Below are positions 39,575 through 46,371 of a stretch of 64,000 nt of DNA, piece by piece. The notes below the pieces were generated by a model. The model searched no databases. It was given only the letters and a program-made list of their open reading frames with translations, and was not told where the DNA came from. The DNA is taken from NCBI RefSeq assembly GCF_029369745.1, contig NZ_CP120210.1, positions 62,001 to 126,000 of the forward strand, written 5' to 3'. The translations under genes were made by a program, and so were the position numbers. This DNA comes from Amycolatopsis sp. QT-25 (lineage in GTDB: Bacteria > Actinomycetota > Actinomycetes > Mycobacteriales > Pseudonocardiaceae). How positions within the stretch are numbered: position 1 is the stretch's first letter; every line of letters starts with the position of its first letter.

Positions 39575-40183
39575 GTGAAGCGGCGGAAAGTCGGCAATCT
39601 GCTCGCGTTGGCGATCCTGTCGACGCTGAACGAACGCCCGATGCATCCGTACGAAATGGCCTCGACCCTGAAGAGCCGAGGCAAGGACCGCGACATGGGG
39701 ATCAAATGGGGCTCGTTCTACACGGTCGTCGGCAACCTGCGGAAACACGGCTTCATCGAGGCCGTCGAGAGCGGTCGCGAGGGCGCCCGCCCCGAACGCA
39801 CGGTGTACCGGATCACCGACGCCGGCCATGACGAACTGCTCGACTGGCTGCGCGAACTGCTCGGCGAACTCGCGCCGGAGGAGCCGAAGTTCGTCGCCGG
39901 GTTGTCGGTGCTGGGGTGGCTCGGCCCGGACGAGGTCGTCGCCCTCTTCCGCACCCGGCTGGCGGCGCTGGACGAAGACATCGCCTCGACTCGGGCCGAA
40001 CTGGCGCGGCTCGTCGCGGAGATCCCGCGGCTGGTGCTGCTCGAACTCGAATACCACCTGGCGATCCGGGTGGCGGAAGCCGAATGGGTCCGCTCGATCC
40101 TCGGCGAACTGACTTCCGGTTCCATGCCCGGTCTCGCCGAATGGCGGGCCCTGTTGGCCGAAAGGGGGAGCACCGGCAGTTGA
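39575..40183 (+). CDS. PadR-family transcriptional regulator
   Basis: 202 aa. The winged helix occupies about residues 8-90 (LLALAILSTLNERPMHPYEMASTLKSR, then SFYTVVGNLRKHGFIEAVE and the wing RTVYRITDAGHDEL). A helical C-terminal dimer domain follows (LFRTRLAALDEDIASTRAELARL), so it belongs to the longer PadR subgroup. GTG start with an excellent GAGGAGG SD. The 14-bp palindrome upstream suggests autoregulation. The next gene, a methyltransferase, follows after a terminator-like hairpin. Confidence 0.88.
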   Translation: MKRRKVGNLLALAILSTLNERPMHPYEMASTLKSRGKDRDMGIKWGSFYTVVGNLRKHGFIEAVESGREGARPERTVYRITDAGHDELLDWLRELLGELAPEEPKFVAGLSVLGWLGPDEVVALFRTRLAALDEDIASTRAELARLVAEIPRLVLLELEYHLAIRVAEAEWVRSILGELTSGSMPGLAEWRALLAERGSTGS

Positions 40184-40188
40184 AAGGA

Positions 40189-40220
40189 CCCCGGCGAGGT
40201 GTTGCAGCACCCCGCCGGGG
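40189..40220 (+). terminator. Hairpin after the PadR gene
   Basis: CCCCGGCGAGGTG pairs with CACCCCGCCGGGG with a single mismatch around a short loop, 6 bp after the stop. Confidence 0.6.
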
Positions 40221-40301
40221 CGACGATCCCGCAACCGGAACCCGGCCACGAGACGGCACTTCGAGAATAGCCGGGCTCCGGGAAACCACCCTGGAGTGAC
40301 C

Positions 40302-40976
40302 ATGACGAACATCAAGGACAGGAAGCGGTTCAAGCTCATCCCGGAGATGGGCGGCGCGCTGGCACGGAACTACGCCCGGCAGCGCGGCACCGAACCGCAG
40401 ATCGAACTGTGGCGGCAGCAGGCCCGCGAACTCACGGCCGACCTGACAGAAGGCGCGAAAATCCTCGAGGTCGCCTTCGGCCCCGGCTACTTCGCCGTCG
40501 AACTGGCGCGGCTCGGATTCTCCGTCACCGGCCTGGACGTCGCGCCGGCCTTCGTCGGAATCGCGAGTGACTACGCGCGAACCCAAGGCGTCGACGTCGA
40601 ATTCCGGGAGGGCGACGTCGCGGCGATGCCGTTCGACGACGAGTCGTTCGACTTCGTCGTCTGTCAGGCCGCGTTCAAGAACTTCGTATGGCCGGTGAAG
40701 TCGCTCGACGAGATGTACCGCGTGCTGCGCCCGGGTGGCACGGCGGTGGTGCAGGACATGAACCGGGACGCGACCGATGGCGACATCGTGCGTGAGGTCG
40801 CGGGCATGAGACTCGGCAAGCTGGCCGCTTTGACGATCCGTCAGACGCTCGGACGGCTACGGCGGCGTGCTTACACGCCTGTCGATTTCAGTGGGCTGGT
40901 CGCGGAAACCGCGTTCCGGACCGGCGAGGTCACCACCGCCGGGATCGGCCTGGACGTCCGCCTCACCCGTCCCTGA
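40302..40976 (+). CDS. SAM-dependent methyltransferase (class I)
   Basis: 224 aa. The SAM site is ILEVAFGPGYFAVELARLG (motif I, about residues 51-69; the first glycine of the usual GxGxG is Ala-Phe here), followed by VTGLDVAP (motif II) and DVAAMPFDDESFDFVVCQAAFKN (motif III/IV). The pattern is that of the UbiE/Methyltransf_11 group. ATG 40302 has CTGGAG 8 nt upstream. The substrate is unknown. It sits downstream of the PadR gene and may be its target, although a hairpin separates the two. Confidence 0.85.
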   Translation: MTNIKDRKRFKLIPEMGGALARNYARQRGTEPQIELWRQQARELTADLTEGAKILEVAFGPGYFAVELARLGFSVTGLDVAPAFVGIASDYARTQGVDVEFREGDVAAMPFDDESFDFVVCQAAFKNFVWPVKSLDEMYRVLRPGGTAVVQDMNRDATDGDIVREVAGMRLGKLAALTIRQTLGRLRRRAYTPVDFSGLVAETAFRTGEVTTAGIGLDVRLTRP

Positions 40977-40977
40977 A

Positions 40978-41034
40978 GTGCCATGAAAGGTCCCTTCCTG
41001 GCAAATTTCGCAAGGAAGGGACCTTTCATGGCAC
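40978..41034. repeat. Hairpin of the ATGAAAGGTCC family between convergent genes
   Basis: 21-nt perfect arms (40978-40998 and 41014-41034). It follows the methyltransferase stop by 1 bp and ends 11 bp before the SDR stop, so it ends transcription from both sides. The arms differ from the 44219/55004 copies by matched changes (GTGCC for GTGCA; TCCC for TCCT). Confidence 0.8.
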
Positions 41035-41045
41035 GCGGGAGATGC

Positions 41046-41804
41046 TCAGCGAGGGGCCATGCGCAGCGAGCCGTCCATCCGGATGACCTCGCCGTTCAGG
41101 TAGTCGTGGTCGATCAGCGACAGCGCGAGCTGCGCGTACTCGTCCGGCCGTGCGAGCCGCTTCGGGAACGGCACGCCTTCGGCCAGGGAAGCGCGGAACT
41201 CCTCGCTCACCGTCGCCAGCATCGGGGTGTCGACGATGCCCGGCGCGATGGTCAGCACCCGGATCCCGTGCGACGCGAGGTCGCGCGCGGCCGGCAGGGT
41301 CATCCCGACGATGCCGCCCTTGGACGACGAGTACGCCACCTGCCCGATCTGACCGTCGAAGGCGGCGACCGACGCGGTGTTGATGATGACGCCGCGCGCG
41401 TTGTCGGCCAGCGGCTCGGTCTTGGCGATGGCCTCGGCGGCCAGTGTCAGCACGTTGAAGGAGCCGATCAGGTTGATCTGGACGACCTTCGCGTACAGGG
41501 CGAGGTCGTGCGGGCCCTTTTTCGAAAGGATCCGCGCGGACGGCCCGATCCCGGCGCAGTTCACCACGGTCCGCAGCGGCACCCCGGACTCGGCGGCGGT
41601 CGTGACGGCGGTCCGTACCTGCTCCGGGTCGGTCACGTCGGCCTCGACGTAGGTGATGCCCTCGACCTGCTCGGCGTTGGCGATCGCCCCGGCGAGGTCC
41701 AGCGCGAAGACCCGCGCGCCCCTCGCGGCGAGTGCCTTCGCGGTCGCGCCGCCGAGCCCGGACGCGCCACCCGTGACCAGCGCCGCGGTATCGGTGATCT
41801 GCAT
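41046..41804 (-). CDS. SDR oxidoreductase, 3-hydroxyacyl-CoA dehydrogenase type II-like
   Basis: 252 aa. Cofactor motif GGASGLG (about 14-20), NNAG equivalent NCAGIG (about 83), Ser in TASVAAFDG and active-site YSSSK (about 157). The insertion and C-terminal MDGSLRMAPR match the HSD17B10/FadB2-like group, which oxidises (S)-3-hydroxyacyl-CoA or steroid alcohols with NAD. ATG 41804 has AGGGAG upstream; the longer frame to 41852 is less likely. Divergent from the UDP-glucose dehydrogenase gene. Confidence 0.87.
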   Translation of the reverse strand: MQITDTAALVTGGASGLGGATAKALAARGARVFALDLAGAIANAEQVEGITYVEADVTDPEQVRTAVTTAAESGVPLRTVVNCAGIGPSARILSKKGPHDLALYAKVVQINLIGSFNVLTLAAEAIAKTEPLADNARGVIINTASVAAFDGQIGQVAYSSSKGGIVGMTLPAARDLASHGIRVLTIAPGIVDTPMLATVSEEFRASLAEGVPFPKRLARPDEYAQLALSLIDHDYLNGEVIRMDGSLRMAPR

Positions 41805-41964
41805 GTTCTCCCTTTCGTCGACAACCGGGTCCAGGTTAACGCTCGTTCGCATATCGGGGGCGCGTGTGTTGGCTCACGTCGATGCGAAGCATGTCGTGAG
41901 GAGTATTCGGACCCGAAGCGTTCCGTTCGCTTACAGGTCAACTCCGGCTGTCACCTTCAGCAGC

Positions 41965-43275
41965 ATGAGCACTGCTCGGATCGTGGTGGTGGGGACCGGT
42001 TACGTCGGATTGACCACGGGAGCCTGCCTGGCAGGCCTGGGGCATCGAGTCACTTGCGTCGATGTCGACCGGGCCAAGGTCGCAAGGCTCTCCGCCGGAC
42101 GGGTGGACATCCTGGAGCCGGGATTGTCCGAGCTGGTGTCGAGGGGGCTGACCAGCGGAAGACTCGAGTTCGTGGTCGGCGCGCGCGACGCCGTTCGCGA
42201 CGCGGAGGCCGTTTTCCTTTGCGTGCCGACGCCGATGGGCGCGGGCGGTTCGGCGGATCTGCGGGCCGTCGAGGCCGTGACCACCGAGATCGGCGACGTC
42301 ATCCCTTCGGGTTGTGCGCTGATCACCAAATCGACCGTCCCGGTGGGAACGTCGAAGCGTATCCAGGCGATGCTCGGCCGCACGGACGTGCCGGTCGTGT
42401 CGAACCCGGAATTCCTGCGTGAGGGCACCGCGGTGGAGGACTTCCTCGGCCCCGACCGGATCGTCGTCGGTTCGGACGACGTCGCGGCCGCCCGCTGGGT
42501 CGGCGATCTCTACGCCGACCTCGCCGCGCCGGTCGTCGTCGCCGACGCGGCCAGCGCGGAACTGGTGAAGTACGCGGCGAACTGCTTCCTCGCGATGAAA
42601 CTGTCCTATGTGAACTCGATCGCCGAACTGTGCGAACGCCTCGGCGCGGACATCGACCTGGTCACCGAAGGCATGGGCCACGACCGGCGCATCGGCCGAT
42701 CCTTCCTCAAACCCGGCCCCGGCTGGGGCGGCTCGTGCCTGCCGAAGGACACCAGCGCGCTGGTCCGGGTCGCCGAGTCGGTGCAGTACGACTTCACCCT
42801 GCTCACCTCGGCGATCGAGGAGAACATCGCACAGCGGGACCGGATCGTCGCGAAGATCGCGGGCGCCGTCGGCGGCACACTGGCCGGTTCGCGGATCGGG
42901 ATCCTCGGACTGGCGTTCAAGGCCGGGACGAACGACCTGCGCGACTCGCCCGCCCTCGCGGTCGCTTCCGTACTGGGCGCGCTCGGCGCGGAACTGACCG
43001 CCTACGACCCCGCGGTCGGCGGCCACATCGACGGTATGACCGTGGTCGACGATCCGTACCAGGTCGCGAAGGCGGCCGACGCCGTCGTCGTGCTGACGGA
43101 ATGGGACGAGTTCAAACGGCTCGACTGGACCTACGTGGCCGAGCAGATGGACGGTGACTCGGTCGTCGACACACGCAATCTCCTGGACCCACAACGGATC
43201 CTGGACGCCGGGTTGTCGTGGCAGGGCGTCGGGCGGCCGAGGGCGGCGCTGCGGCGGAAGGTCGCCGTCTCCTGA
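41965..43275 (+). CDS. ugd: UDP-glucose 6-dehydrogenase
   Basis: 436 aa, the normal length. The N-terminal Rossmann motif is GTGYVGL (about 10-16), STVPVGT (about 126) follows, and the catalytic Cys is in GWGGSCLPKD (about 258). GLAFKAGTNDLRDSP marks the C-terminal domain. It oxidises UDP-glucose to UDP-glucuronate for polysaccharide or glycoconjugate synthesis; GDP-mannose dehydrogenase is a less likely alternative. It is single, followed within 25 bp by the IS5-split hairpin. Confidence 0.9.
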   Translation: MSTARIVVVGTGYVGLTTGACLAGLGHRVTCVDVDRAKVARLSAGRVDILEPGLSELVSRGLTSGRLEFVVGARDAVRDAEAVFLCVPTPMGAGGSADLRAVEAVTTEIGDVIPSGCALITKSTVPVGTSKRIQAMLGRTDVPVVSNPEFLREGTAVEDFLGPDRIVVGSDDVAAARWVGDLYADLAAPVVVADAASAELVKYAANCFLAMKLSYVNSIAELCERLGADIDLVTEGMGHDRRIGRSFLKPGPGWGGSCLPKDTSALVRVAESVQYDFTLLTSAIEENIAQRDRIVAKIAGAVGGTLAGSRIGILGLAFKAGTNDLRDSPALAVASVLGALGAELTAYDPAVGGHIDGMTVVDDPYQVAKAADAVVVLTEWDEFKRLDWTYVAEQMDGDSVVDTRNLLDPQRILDAGLSWQGVGRPRAALRRKVAVS

Positions 43276-43354
43276 CCCACCTGCCTCCCGCGGGTGCAAT
43301 GAGCCTTTTCCAACTTGGTTTGGGTTGGTGGGGTGTGTTGGTGGGCTGGGTATG

Positions 43355-43413
43355 GCGAAGCTCCTGGTAGATGCGTGGAACGACCAAGAACCATGCACTG
43401 CCAGGAGCTTCGC
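43355..43413 (+). promoter_or_regulatory. Hairpin that would hide the transposase ribosome-binding site
   Basis: Perfect 13-nt arms (43355-43367 and 43401-43413) flank 33 nt. The right arm contains the AGGAG SD of GTG 43415. A transcript entering from outside the IS can form the stem and block translation, as known for IS10 and IS50. Confidence 0.65.
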
Positions 43414-43414
43414 T

Positions 43415-44200
43415 GTGTTGTCTTACCCCTCGGCGATCACGTTGTCCAGCCAGACACTGGCCGGGTTGACCCGGATCATCCAGCAACACCGGCGCGCGAT
43501 CAGGTCGCGCTGGCGCCGGCTGTCCTGCCAGCGCCAGGCCCTGCTCGTGCTGGCCCACTTGCGTAACGGCGACACCTACGCCCGCCTGGCCGCCGGATTC
43601 CGTATCGGCGTGGCCACTGTGTGCCGCTATCTGCGCGAAACCATCGACCTGCTCGCCCAGCGCGCCCCGTCCCTGACCGCCGCGTTGTGGCAGCTCGCCT
43701 GGAGCCACAACAACTACGCCATCCTCGACGGCACCGTCATCCGCACCGACCGCATCGCCGCGAACAAGCCCTACTACTCCGGCAAACACCGCCACCACGG
43801 CATCAACCTGCAAGCCCTCACCGACCCCTACGGCCGGCTGCTGTGGATCTCCGACGGACTACCCGGCGCGACCAACGACACCACCGCCGCCCGCCACCAC
43901 CGCATCTGCGACCTGGCCGACCAGTCCGGGATCCGGCTGCTGGCCGACAGCGGCTACGACAACGTCGCCTACGGGGTGATCACTCCGTACAAGAACCACC
44001 GAACCGCCCACCAGCCCAAACGCCCACTCGGACCTGCCTACACACAGGCCAACACAACACTGGCGGCCGTACGCGGCCGAGGCGAACGCGGGTTCGCCAC
44101 CCTCAAAAACTGGCGAGTACTCACCCGCGTCCGCACCAGCACCCACCGCGTCACCGCACTAGCCAAAGCCATCCTCACCCTCGAACACAGCCTCAGCTAA
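43415..44200 (+). CDS. IS5-family DDE transposase
   Basis: 261 aa. The N-terminal HTH-like part includes LRNGDTYARLAAGFRIGVATVCRYL. The DDE residues are Asp in ILDGTVIRTD, Asp in LLADSGYDN and Glu in GERGFATLKNW, as in the DDE_Tnp_4/IS5 group. GTG 43415 is preferred because AGGAG lies 7 nt upstream; an ATG at 43352 would put the SD-masking hairpin inside the gene. The TAA overlaps the right terminal repeat. Probably functional. Confidence 0.88.
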   Translation: MLSYPSAITLSSQTLAGLTRIIQQHRRAIRSRWRRLSCQRQALLVLAHLRNGDTYARLAAGFRIGVATVCRYLRETIDLLAQRAPSLTAALWQLAWSHNNYAILDGTVIRTDRIAANKPYYSGKHRHHGINLQALTDPYGRLLWISDGLPGATNDTTAARHHRICDLADQSGIRLLADSGYDNVAYGVITPYKNHRTAHQPKRPLGPAYTQANTTLAAVRGRGERGFATLKNWRVLTRVRTSTHRVTALAKAILTLEHSLS

Positions 44201-44218
44201 CCAAGATGGAAAAGGCTC

Positions 44219-44271
44219 AATGAAAGGTCCTTTCCTTGCAAAATTCGCAAGGAAAGGACCTTTCATTGCAC
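44219..44271. repeat. Larger part of the IS-split hairpin of the GTGCAATGAAAGG family
   Basis: The right side of the hairpin remains here and GTGCAAT of its left arm lies at 43294-43300, on the other side of the IS. The 57-bp reconstructed sequence is identical to the copy at 55004-55060. The TGA of the TetR gene lies within the right arm. Confidence 0.85.
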
Positions 44272-44841
44272 CAGGGAGACAAGTTTCATCAGTCCGTCCA
44301 CGACCTCCTCGGCCGTCGGGCCGTTCGCCGGGTCGAGCATGTGCTGCAGCATCACGCCCGCGTTCAGCGCCGTGGCCACCGTGCCGATCCGCCGTTCGTC
44401 CGCCTCGGTGAGGGTGTCCTCGTCGATCCCGAGAAGGTTCGCCGCCATCCCGCGGCGGCCCTCGCGCTGCGCGGCGGCGAGTTGTTCTCGCAGCTCAGGA
44501 TGATGCTCCGACTGGACGAACGCCTCGATCGAGGCGATCCACAGCTGCCGGTTGCGCCCGTAGGAGTCGATCATCGCGCGCCAGGACGCCGCGTACTGCT
44601 CGGACGGCGAGGCATCGGGGTCGACAGCGCTCCGCATTTCGGCCTGGATCTCTTTGCCCCAGTCGTCCATCGCCTGGGAGAACGCCGTCAGCAGCAGGGC
44701 TTCGCGCGATCCGAAGTGGTAGCCGATCGCCGCGTGGCTGACCCCGGCGGCCGTAGCGATGTCCCGCACCGTGCTCCGCGACCAGCCCTTTTCCTTCAGG
44801 CACTGGATGGCGCCCGCCATCAGGTCCTCACGATTACCCAT
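44263..44841 (-). CDS. TetR-family regulator, divergent from a FAD monooxygenase
   Basis: 192 aa. HTH at about residues 5-50 (REDLMAGAIQCLKEKGWSRSTVRDIATAAGVSHAAIGYHFGSREAL in three pieces: helix, recognition helix, and YHFGSRE turn). The C-terminal ligand domain is helical. ATG 44841 is used; GTG 44847 would add two residues. Its stop lies in the hairpin repeat. The 32-bp dyad between it and the monooxygenase is the likely operator, so it probably represses the monooxygenase and responds to its substrate. Confidence 0.87.
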   Translation of the reverse strand: MGNREDLMAGAIQCLKEKGWSRSTVRDIATAAGVSHAAIGYHFGSREALLLTAFSQAMDDWGKEIQAEMRSAVDPDASPSEQYAASWRAMIDSYGRNRQLWIASIEAFVQSEHHPELREQLAAAQREGRRGMAANLLGIDEDTLTEADERRIGTVATALNAGVMLQHMLDPANGPTAEEVVDGLMKLVSLVQ

Positions 44842-44860
44842 GCCCACAGCCTAGTCCATG

Positions 44861-44897
44861 TGGTTTATCCAATTGGTTCAACCAAGTGGATTGACCA
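44861..44897. promoter_or_regulatory. Long dyad, operator candidate for the TetR regulator
   Basis: Centred on TTGGTTCAACCAA (44873-44885), with outer halves TATCCAA and GTGGATT that also pair almost fully. It overlaps the -35 region of the monooxygenase promoter, which fits repression. Confidence 0.65.
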
Positions 44898-44920
44898 AGC
44901 GTGCAAATGTGCCGTACGGT
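44891..44920 (+). promoter_or_regulatory. Promoter of the monooxygenase gene
   Basis: TTGACC (44891-44896), 18 bp, TACGGT (44915-44920). The -35 box lies at the edge of the TetR dyad. Confidence 0.6.
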
Positions 44921-44955
44921 CGGTCTCACCACACTGGAACTTCCCAGGAGCAGCC

Positions 44956-46149
44956 ATGACGACCACCGTTCTGATCTCCGGCGCCGGCATCGCGGGCCCG
45001 GCTCTCGCCTTCTGGCTTCACAAGCGCGGTTTCGCGCCGACCGTGGTCGAGCGCGCCCCGGCCCTGCGCGAGGGGGGCAGCGCGGTCGATTTCCGCGGTG
45101 AGCAGATGGCCTTGCTCGAACGCATGGGAATCCTCGAGGACGTCCGCGCGAGGGAGACCGCGATGGGCGCGCAGGTCATCGTCGACACGCGAGGCAAGAA
45201 GGTCGCCCAGATGCCGTCGGTGTTCTTCAGCGGCGAAGTCGAAATCGAGCGCGGAGACCTGACGCGCATCCTCTACGACCACACGAAAGACCACGTCGAG
45301 TACGTCTTCGGCGACTACATCACCGGCCTGGACGAGCGGTCGGACGGTGTCGAGGTCAGTTTCGCGCACGGTGAAGCACGCGGATTCGACCTGGTCGTCG
45401 GTGCGGACGGCCTGCACTCCGGAGTGCGGCGGCTGGCCTTCGGTGAGGAGGAGCGGTTCCGCACCGACCTCGGTCTGCACACCGCGGGCTTCACCGCGCC
45501 CAACCACCTCGGCCTCGACCACCTCGGCCGGCTCTGCAGCGTCCCCGGCCGGACGGTGATGGTCGCCAGCGGTCGCGACCGGTCGGCGCTCAACGTCAGT
45601 TTCGTCTTCGCGTCCGGGCCGCTGGAAGTCGGCCGCCGCGATGTCGAAGCGCAGAAGAAAGCCCTCGCCGAGCGCTACGCCGACTTCGGCTGGGAAGTTC
45701 CGGCACTGCTGGAAAGTCTGGGTGGCGCCGACGCGTTGTACTTCGATTCGGTCAGCCAGATCCACCTCGACAGGTGGTCACAAGGCCGGGTCGTGCTGCT
45801 CGGCGACGCCGCCTGGTGCGCCGGCCCCGGCGGTTCGGGCACCGGGCTCGCGATGATGGGCGCGTACGTCCTGGCGGGTGAACTCGCCGCCGCTCACGGT
45901 GACCACGAAGTCGCTTTCGCGCGCTACGAAGAGAAGATGCGTGGTCCGATCAAGGTGTCACAGAAGCAGGCGGCCGGGATCGGCACGTTCCTCGCGCCGC
46001 AGACCCGGTTCATGGTCGGCTACCGGAACTTCCTGTACCGGGTGCTGGGGTCGAAACCGATGACGAGGGTGTTCACGTGGCTGACTTCGCGCGCGGCCAA
46101 CGCGGCGACACTGGAAGACTATGACGCTCCGGTCGCCGCGCGGGGCTAG
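44956..46149 (+). CDS. FAD-dependent monooxygenase (PHBH fold)
   Basis: 397 aa. The FAD motifs are all present: GAGIAGPALAFWLHKRG near the N-terminus (GxGxxG), DLVVGADGLHS (DG motif, about 150) and VVLLGDAAWCAGPGGSGTG (GD motif, about 285). Family members use NAD(P)H and oxygen to hydroxylate aromatic rings or inactivate drugs such as tetracycline or rifamycin. SD AGGAG precedes the ATG. Context (dedicated TetR with a dyad in the promoter) suggests inducible detoxification or aromatic modification. The substrate is not visible. Confidence 0.87.
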   Translation: MTTTVLISGAGIAGPALAFWLHKRGFAPTVVERAPALREGGSAVDFRGEQMALLERMGILEDVRARETAMGAQVIVDTRGKKVAQMPSVFFSGEVEIERGDLTRILYDHTKDHVEYVFGDYITGLDERSDGVEVSFAHGEARGFDLVVGADGLHSGVRRLAFGEEERFRTDLGLHTAGFTAPNHLGLDHLGRLCSVPGRTVMVASGRDRSALNVSFVFASGPLEVGRRDVEAQKKALAERYADFGWEVPALLESLGGADALYFDSVSQIHLDRWSQGRVVLLGDAAWCAGPGGSGTGLAMMGAYVLAGELAAAHGDHEVAFARYEEKMRGPIKVSQKQAAGIGTFLAPQTRFMVGYRNFLYRVLGSKPMTRVFTWLTSRAANAATLEDYDAPVAARG

Positions 46150-46358
46150 TTTCGATGGGTGAGGGACCAAAGGAGTTCCGAAAGGCCTGATACGAAGCAG
46201 CTCGACGAACGCGGGTCAGGTCACCCGGTTCGTACCCGGCGGGGTGGCCCGGGAATTTCGAAACCGGCGAGATCGCTTACGACCATCGAACCGTCGCGGT
46301 GTTGCCGGCCGTTCTGCGCTCTTCACCTTTCGGGACTGAAAAAGTAGTTAGCAAAGCG

Positions 46359-46364
46359 TAGTAT
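46359..46364 (+). promoter_or_regulatory. -10 box of a leaderless promoter for the gamma-glutamyltransferase
   Basis: TAGTAT, 7 nt, GTG 46372, with a weak -35-like CTGAAA 17 bp upstream. The rest of 46150-46358 has no gene. Confidence 0.6.
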
Positions 46365-46371
46365 CAGCCGG

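Larger units (their letters stand above)
43301..44218 (+). mobile_element. IS5-family insertion sequence inside a hairpin repeat
   Basis: 918 bp. Terminal inverted repeats of 20 nt (43301-43320 and 44199-44218) match at 19 positions: GAGCCTTTTCCAACTTGGTT on the left. The flanking AAT (43298-43300 and 44219-44221) is a 3-bp target duplication. Removing the element and one AAT restores exactly the hairpin seen at 55004, so the insertion site is proved by the intact copy. It carries one transposase gene and appears intact. Confidence 0.9.

Noticed and set aside
40983..41040. Short MKGPFLANFARKGPF... peptides starting in the hairpins
   Set aside because: The same peptide arises on both strands because the DNA is palindromic; no SD precedes, so these are treated as hairpins and not genes.
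44236..44955. Upstream extension of the FAD monooxygenase through the TetR gene
   Set aside because: Antisense to a clear TetR gene; SD and promoter fix the ATG at 44956.
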